Origin: Saccharibacillus deserti | Lineage (GTDB): Bacteria > Bacillota > Bacilli > Paenibacillales > Paenibacillaceae | DNA: 64,000 bases | Direction: 5' to 3' | Assembly: GCF_013618475.1 (NCBI RefSeq) | Contig: NZ_JABJVN010000001.1 | Coordinates: 1,206,355-1,270,354 of the forward strand | Part shown: in pieces, positions 61,498 to 64,000 of the stretch | How positions within the stretch are numbered: position 1 is the first letter of the stretch | How the letters are laid out: every line of letters starts with the position of its first letter | Position numbers and translations under genes: made by a program | The notes under the pieces: model-generated | The model's input: only the letters and a program-made list of their open reading frames with translations | What the model was told of the DNA's origin: nothing | The model's database searches: none

Positions 61498-63252
61498 TTA
61501 AGCGTTCCGGGCGTGGAACTGTCGTCCGTCATGTACCGCTTCCACGTAGCCGGCGCGAACGGTGAAGTCGCCGAAATGCTCGCCGTCCAGCCGTTCTTTC
61601 GCGTAGCGCCCGATGATCGGTTTCAATGAAGCGAGAATCTCTTCTTCGCCGATGTTTTCCTTGTACATCTTGTTGAGTCTTGCCCCGTCGTGCGCACCGC
61701 CGAGATACATATTGTATTTCCCCGGTCCCTTGCCGATAAAAGCCAGCTCCGCCAGCATCGGGCGGGCGCAGCCGTTCGGGCATCCGGTCATCCGGATCAC
61801 GATTTCTTTGTCGCGCAGCCCTTCTTGTTCCAGCATCGCTTCCAGCTTGTCGATCAGGCCCGGCAGATAACGTTCGGATTCCGCCATCGCCAGTCCGCAG
61901 GTCGGCAGCGACACGCAGGCCATCGAGCTGCGGCGCAGCGCGGAATAATGCGCGCCGTCCGTCAGGTTGTATTGGGCAATCAGCCGTTCGATCTTGCGCT
62001 TTTTCTGCGAGCTGACGCTGCCGATAATCAGGTTCTGATTCGCCGTCAACCGGAAATCGCCGTCGTGTTCTTTGGCGATCTCCCGCAGGCCGGTCATCAG
62101 CGGGTACCCTTCGAAATCGGCGATCCGTCCGTTTTGCACGAACAGCGTGAAATGCCATTTGCCGTTGCTGCCTTTGATCCAGCCGTAACGGTCTCCGTTA
62201 TGGTCGAAGCCGAATTCGCGCGCCGGCTCCAGTTCCCAGCCGAGGCGGCTGTGCAGTTCGTTCACGAACCAGTCCAGTCCGCGGTCGTCGATCGTGTACT
62301 TGAAGCGGGCGTGCTTGCGTACCGCACGGTCGCCGTAATCGCGCTGAATCGTCACGACTTTTTCCGCCAGGTCGATCGACTGCTCCGGCGTAATGAAGCC
62401 GATCAGCTTGCCGAGCTGCGGATACGTCTTCACGTCGCCGTGCGACATCCCCATGCCGCCGCCGACCGTCACGTTGAATCCGGCAAGCTTGCCGTGTTCG
62501 ATAATGGCGATCAGGCCCAAATCCTGCGAGAACACGTCGACATCGTTGGATGGCGGCACCGCAATGCCGATCTTGAATTTGCGCGGCAGATAGACCGGAC
62601 CATAGATCGGTTCCTGTTCGGTCCCGGTATCGCGGCTGTCCACGACCTTCTCTTCGTCAAGCCAAATCTCGTGATAAGCGCGGGTATGCGGATCGAGATG
62701 CCGGCTGACTTTGTCGGCCCACTCGTACACTTCCGAATGGATTTCGGACTGGTACGGATTCGGATTGCACATCACGTTCCGGTTGACGTCGCCGCAGGCG
62801 GCAAGCGTGCTGAGCAGCGCCTCGTTGACTTCGCGGATCGTATTCTTGAGATTCCACTTGAGTACGCCGTGCAGCTGGAACGACTGGCGCGTCGTCAGGC
62901 GGATCGTTTCGTTGCCGTATTTGTGCGAGATGCGGTCCATCATCAGCCATTGTTCGGGCGTGACCACACCGCCGGAAGCGCGCACCCGAAGCATGAACTG
63001 GTAAGCCGGCTCAAGCTTCGACTTGCTGCGTTCGCCCCGCAGATCGCGGTCGTCCTGCATATAGCTGCCGTGATGCTTCATCAGCCGGTTGTCGTCTTCC
63101 GGGATGGAGCCGGTCAGCGGGTCTTTGAGCGTCTCCACGAGGCTGCCCCGCAGATAAGCGCTATTTCGTTTGATATCCTCCACGTCGCTGTGCGGTCTGT
63201 CGTGCGGCGGGAACTTTTTCCATTCTGGTGCCTGTGTTGGTTGCTGCGTCAT
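61498..63252 (-). CDS. cysI: Assimilatory sulfite reductase, hemoprotein subunit
   Basis: 584 residues, the siroheme and 4Fe-4S subunit that reduces sulfite to sulfide. Two ferredoxin-like half-domains and the siroheme motifs are visible: [56 protein letters not shown], and the cluster ligands in [13 protein letters not shown] and [11 protein letters not shown]. The ATG at 63252 follows GGAGAGG by seven bases; the TTG six bases earlier is less likely. It follows cysJ by 65 bases. No cys regulatory site can be read because the operon start is outside the window. Confidence 0.96.
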   Translation of the reverse strand: MTQQPTQAPEWKKFPPHDRPHSDVEDIKRNSAYLRGSLVETLKDPLTGSIPEDDNRLMKHHGSYMQDDRDLRGERSKSKLEPAYQFMLRVRASGGVVTPEQWLMMDRISHKYGNETIRLTTRQSFQLHGVLKWNLKNTIREVNEALLSTLAACGDVNRNVMCNPNPYQSEIHSEVYEWADKVSRHLDPHTRAYHEIWLDEEKVVDSRDTGTEQEPIYGPVYLPRKFKIGIAVPPSNDVDVFSQDLGLIAIIEHGKLAGFNVTVGGGMGMSHGDVKTYPQLGKLIGFITPEQSIDLAEKVVTIQRDYGDRAVRKHARFKYTIDDRGLDWFVNELHSRLGWELEPAREFGFDHNGDRYGWIKGSNGKWHFTLFVQNGRIADFEGYPLMTGLREIAKEHDGDFRLTANQNLIIGSVSSQKKRKIERLIAQYNLTDGAHYSALRRSSMACVSLPTCGLAMAESERYLPGLIDKLEAMLEQEGLRDKEIVIRMTGCPNGCARPMLAELAFIGKGPGKYNMYLGGAHDGARLNKMYKENIGEEEILASLKPIIGRYAKERLDGEHFGDFTVRAGYVEAVHDGRQFHARNA

Positions 63253-63317
63253 GATCAAGCCTCTCCTTCCCCGTTCAAACGGACCGTTTCCTTGTCGCGA
63301 AACCGCGATTTACCGGA

Positions 63318-64000
63318 TCAATACACATCGCGCTGGTAGCGTTTCTCCTGCTGCATCCGCAGCAGATATTCGGACGCCTGCTCGGGACTGAGTCCTCCGC
63401 CCTGCGCGATAATCGTCTCCAGCGCCGAATGCACATCGTGTGCCATGTGCTTCTCGTCGCCGCATACGTAGACTGCCGCGCCGCCGTCGATCCATTCGTA
63501 AAGCTCTTTGCTTTTCTCGAGCATCCGGTGCTGCACATAGACCTTCTGATCCGTATCGCGGGAAAAAGCCACATCCATCCGGGTCAGTACGCCGTCTTTG
63601 ATCCAGCGCTGCCATTCCACCTGATACAGGAAGTCGGTCGAGAAATGCTGGTCGCCGTAAAATAGCCAGCTTTTGCCGCGTGAACCGGTCTCTTCGCGTT
63701 CGGCCAGGAAAGACCGGAAAGGAGCGACGCCCGTGCCCGGTCCGATCAGGATAATCGGCGTGTCGGGATTCTGCGGCAGCTTGAAGTTCGGATTGTGCTG
63801 GATAAATACCGGCAGGCGGTCACCCGGCTCCAAGCGTTCGGCCATCTGCACGGAGCAGACGCCGTAGCGGTCGCGGCCTCCGCAGGCGTAACGCACGGTC
63901 CGCACGGTCAGATGCACCTCGTCCGGCGTCGCCTGGGGGCTGCTGGCGATCGAGTACAGCCTGGCCGGCATTTTACGCAGGATTCCGGTCAGTTCGGCGG
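63318..64000 (-). CDS. cysJ: Assimilatory sulfite reductase, flavoprotein subunit (5' end outside window)
   Basis: C-terminal 226 residues of the NADPH-dependent flavoprotein that feeds electrons to CysI. Visible are the FAD-binding RLYSIASSP and ACGGRDRYGVCS segments, the NADPH-binding IILIGPGTGVAPFRSFLAER (20 residues) and the C-terminal GDEKHMAHDV and YQRDVY end, diagnostic of CysJ. The frame continues beyond 64000, so the FMN domain is not in the window. Confidence 0.95.
   Translation of the reverse strand, partial: AELTGILRKMPARLYSIASSPQATPDEVHLTVRTVRYACGGRDRYGVCSVQMAERLEPGDRLPVFIQHNPNFKLPQNPDTPIILIGPGTGVAPFRSFLAEREETGSRGKSWLFYGDQHFSTDFLYQVEWQRWIKDGVLTRMDVAFSRDTDQKVYVQHRMLEKSKELYEWIDGGAAVYVCGDEKHMAHDVHSALETIIAQGGGLSPEQASEYLLRMQQEKRYQRDVY

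Noticed and set aside
57383-61501. A 1372-codon open frame on the plus strand across the tre operon
   Set aside because: It is antisense to treP and treA, whose proteins are textbook family members with ribosome sites. The long opposite frame follows from codon bias; its translation has no recognisable domain.

Overview
The window is ordinary chromosome of a Gram-positive, low-to-mid GC Firmicute, most likely Paenibacillaceae (Paenibacillus or Saccharibacillus type). The reasons are strong AGGAGG-type ribosome binding sites on nearly every gene, Bacillus-like sigma-A promoters, a B. subtilis-like RsbQ, LtaS-type sulfatase, a lipobox PstS, a TreR/TreP trehalose PTS, and many sugar-degradation genes with cre-like sites. 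No rRNA, tRNA, CRISPR, prophage or intact insertion sequence was seen. Family assignments come from reading translated sequence, not from searches.

Layout: (1) 1-4500: a CheY-like receiver and an L-rhamnose operon (rhaB-rhaA-rhaD, leftward) with a clear sigma-A promoter. (2) 4671-12768: a leftward signalling cluster that reads rsbQ, a free PAS/coiled-coil protein, a receiver-PP2C phosphatase, then a c-di-GMP-I (GEMM) riboswitch followed by a Jag_N/FapA protein, a STAS antagonist, a 29-codon micro-ORF, a DUF5317-like membrane protein and a membrane HD-GYP protein that ends in an RsbW-type ATPase domain. It contains every part of a partner switch except a sigma factor, and is the most novel region. 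(3) 12950-22633: YebC2, an MFS exporter, a general stress protein with a sigma-B-like promoter, a PAS-GGDEF-EAL protein, Tag glycosylase, an LtaS-like enzyme, a metallophosphatase and a FhuF-like reductase. (4) 22845-26597: the pstSCAB phosphate operon with a Pho box. (5) 26718-40450: carbohydrate and transport genes (GH10 xylanase with a frameshift, AraC regulator, GH35 beta-galactosidase), LysR/EamA, SDR/HxlR, two broken glycosidase remnants (GH95 and GH31), DapA, LysR, and an intergenic stretch with an inverted repeat and a hexanucleotide tandem repeat. (6) 40451-47864: a two-component pair, an EAL/GGDEF pair, a CBS protein and an HtrA protease. (7) 48051-55192: an unusual 1065-residue GNAT-beta-sandwich fusion translationally coupled to an amidohydrolase, and a BlaI/BlaR1-like pair whose sensor has a very long extracellular tail. 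(8) 55395-64000: an esterase, the treA-treP-treR locus with two TreR operators on its promoter, and cysJI sulfite reductase running off the right edge.

Common theme: c-di-GMP. One riboswitch and four turnover-type proteins (HD-GYP, GGDEF-EAL, GGDDY, EAL) lie in 41 kb, and three of the enzymatic domains carry substitutions in signature residues, which suggests receptor or regulatory roles for some of them.
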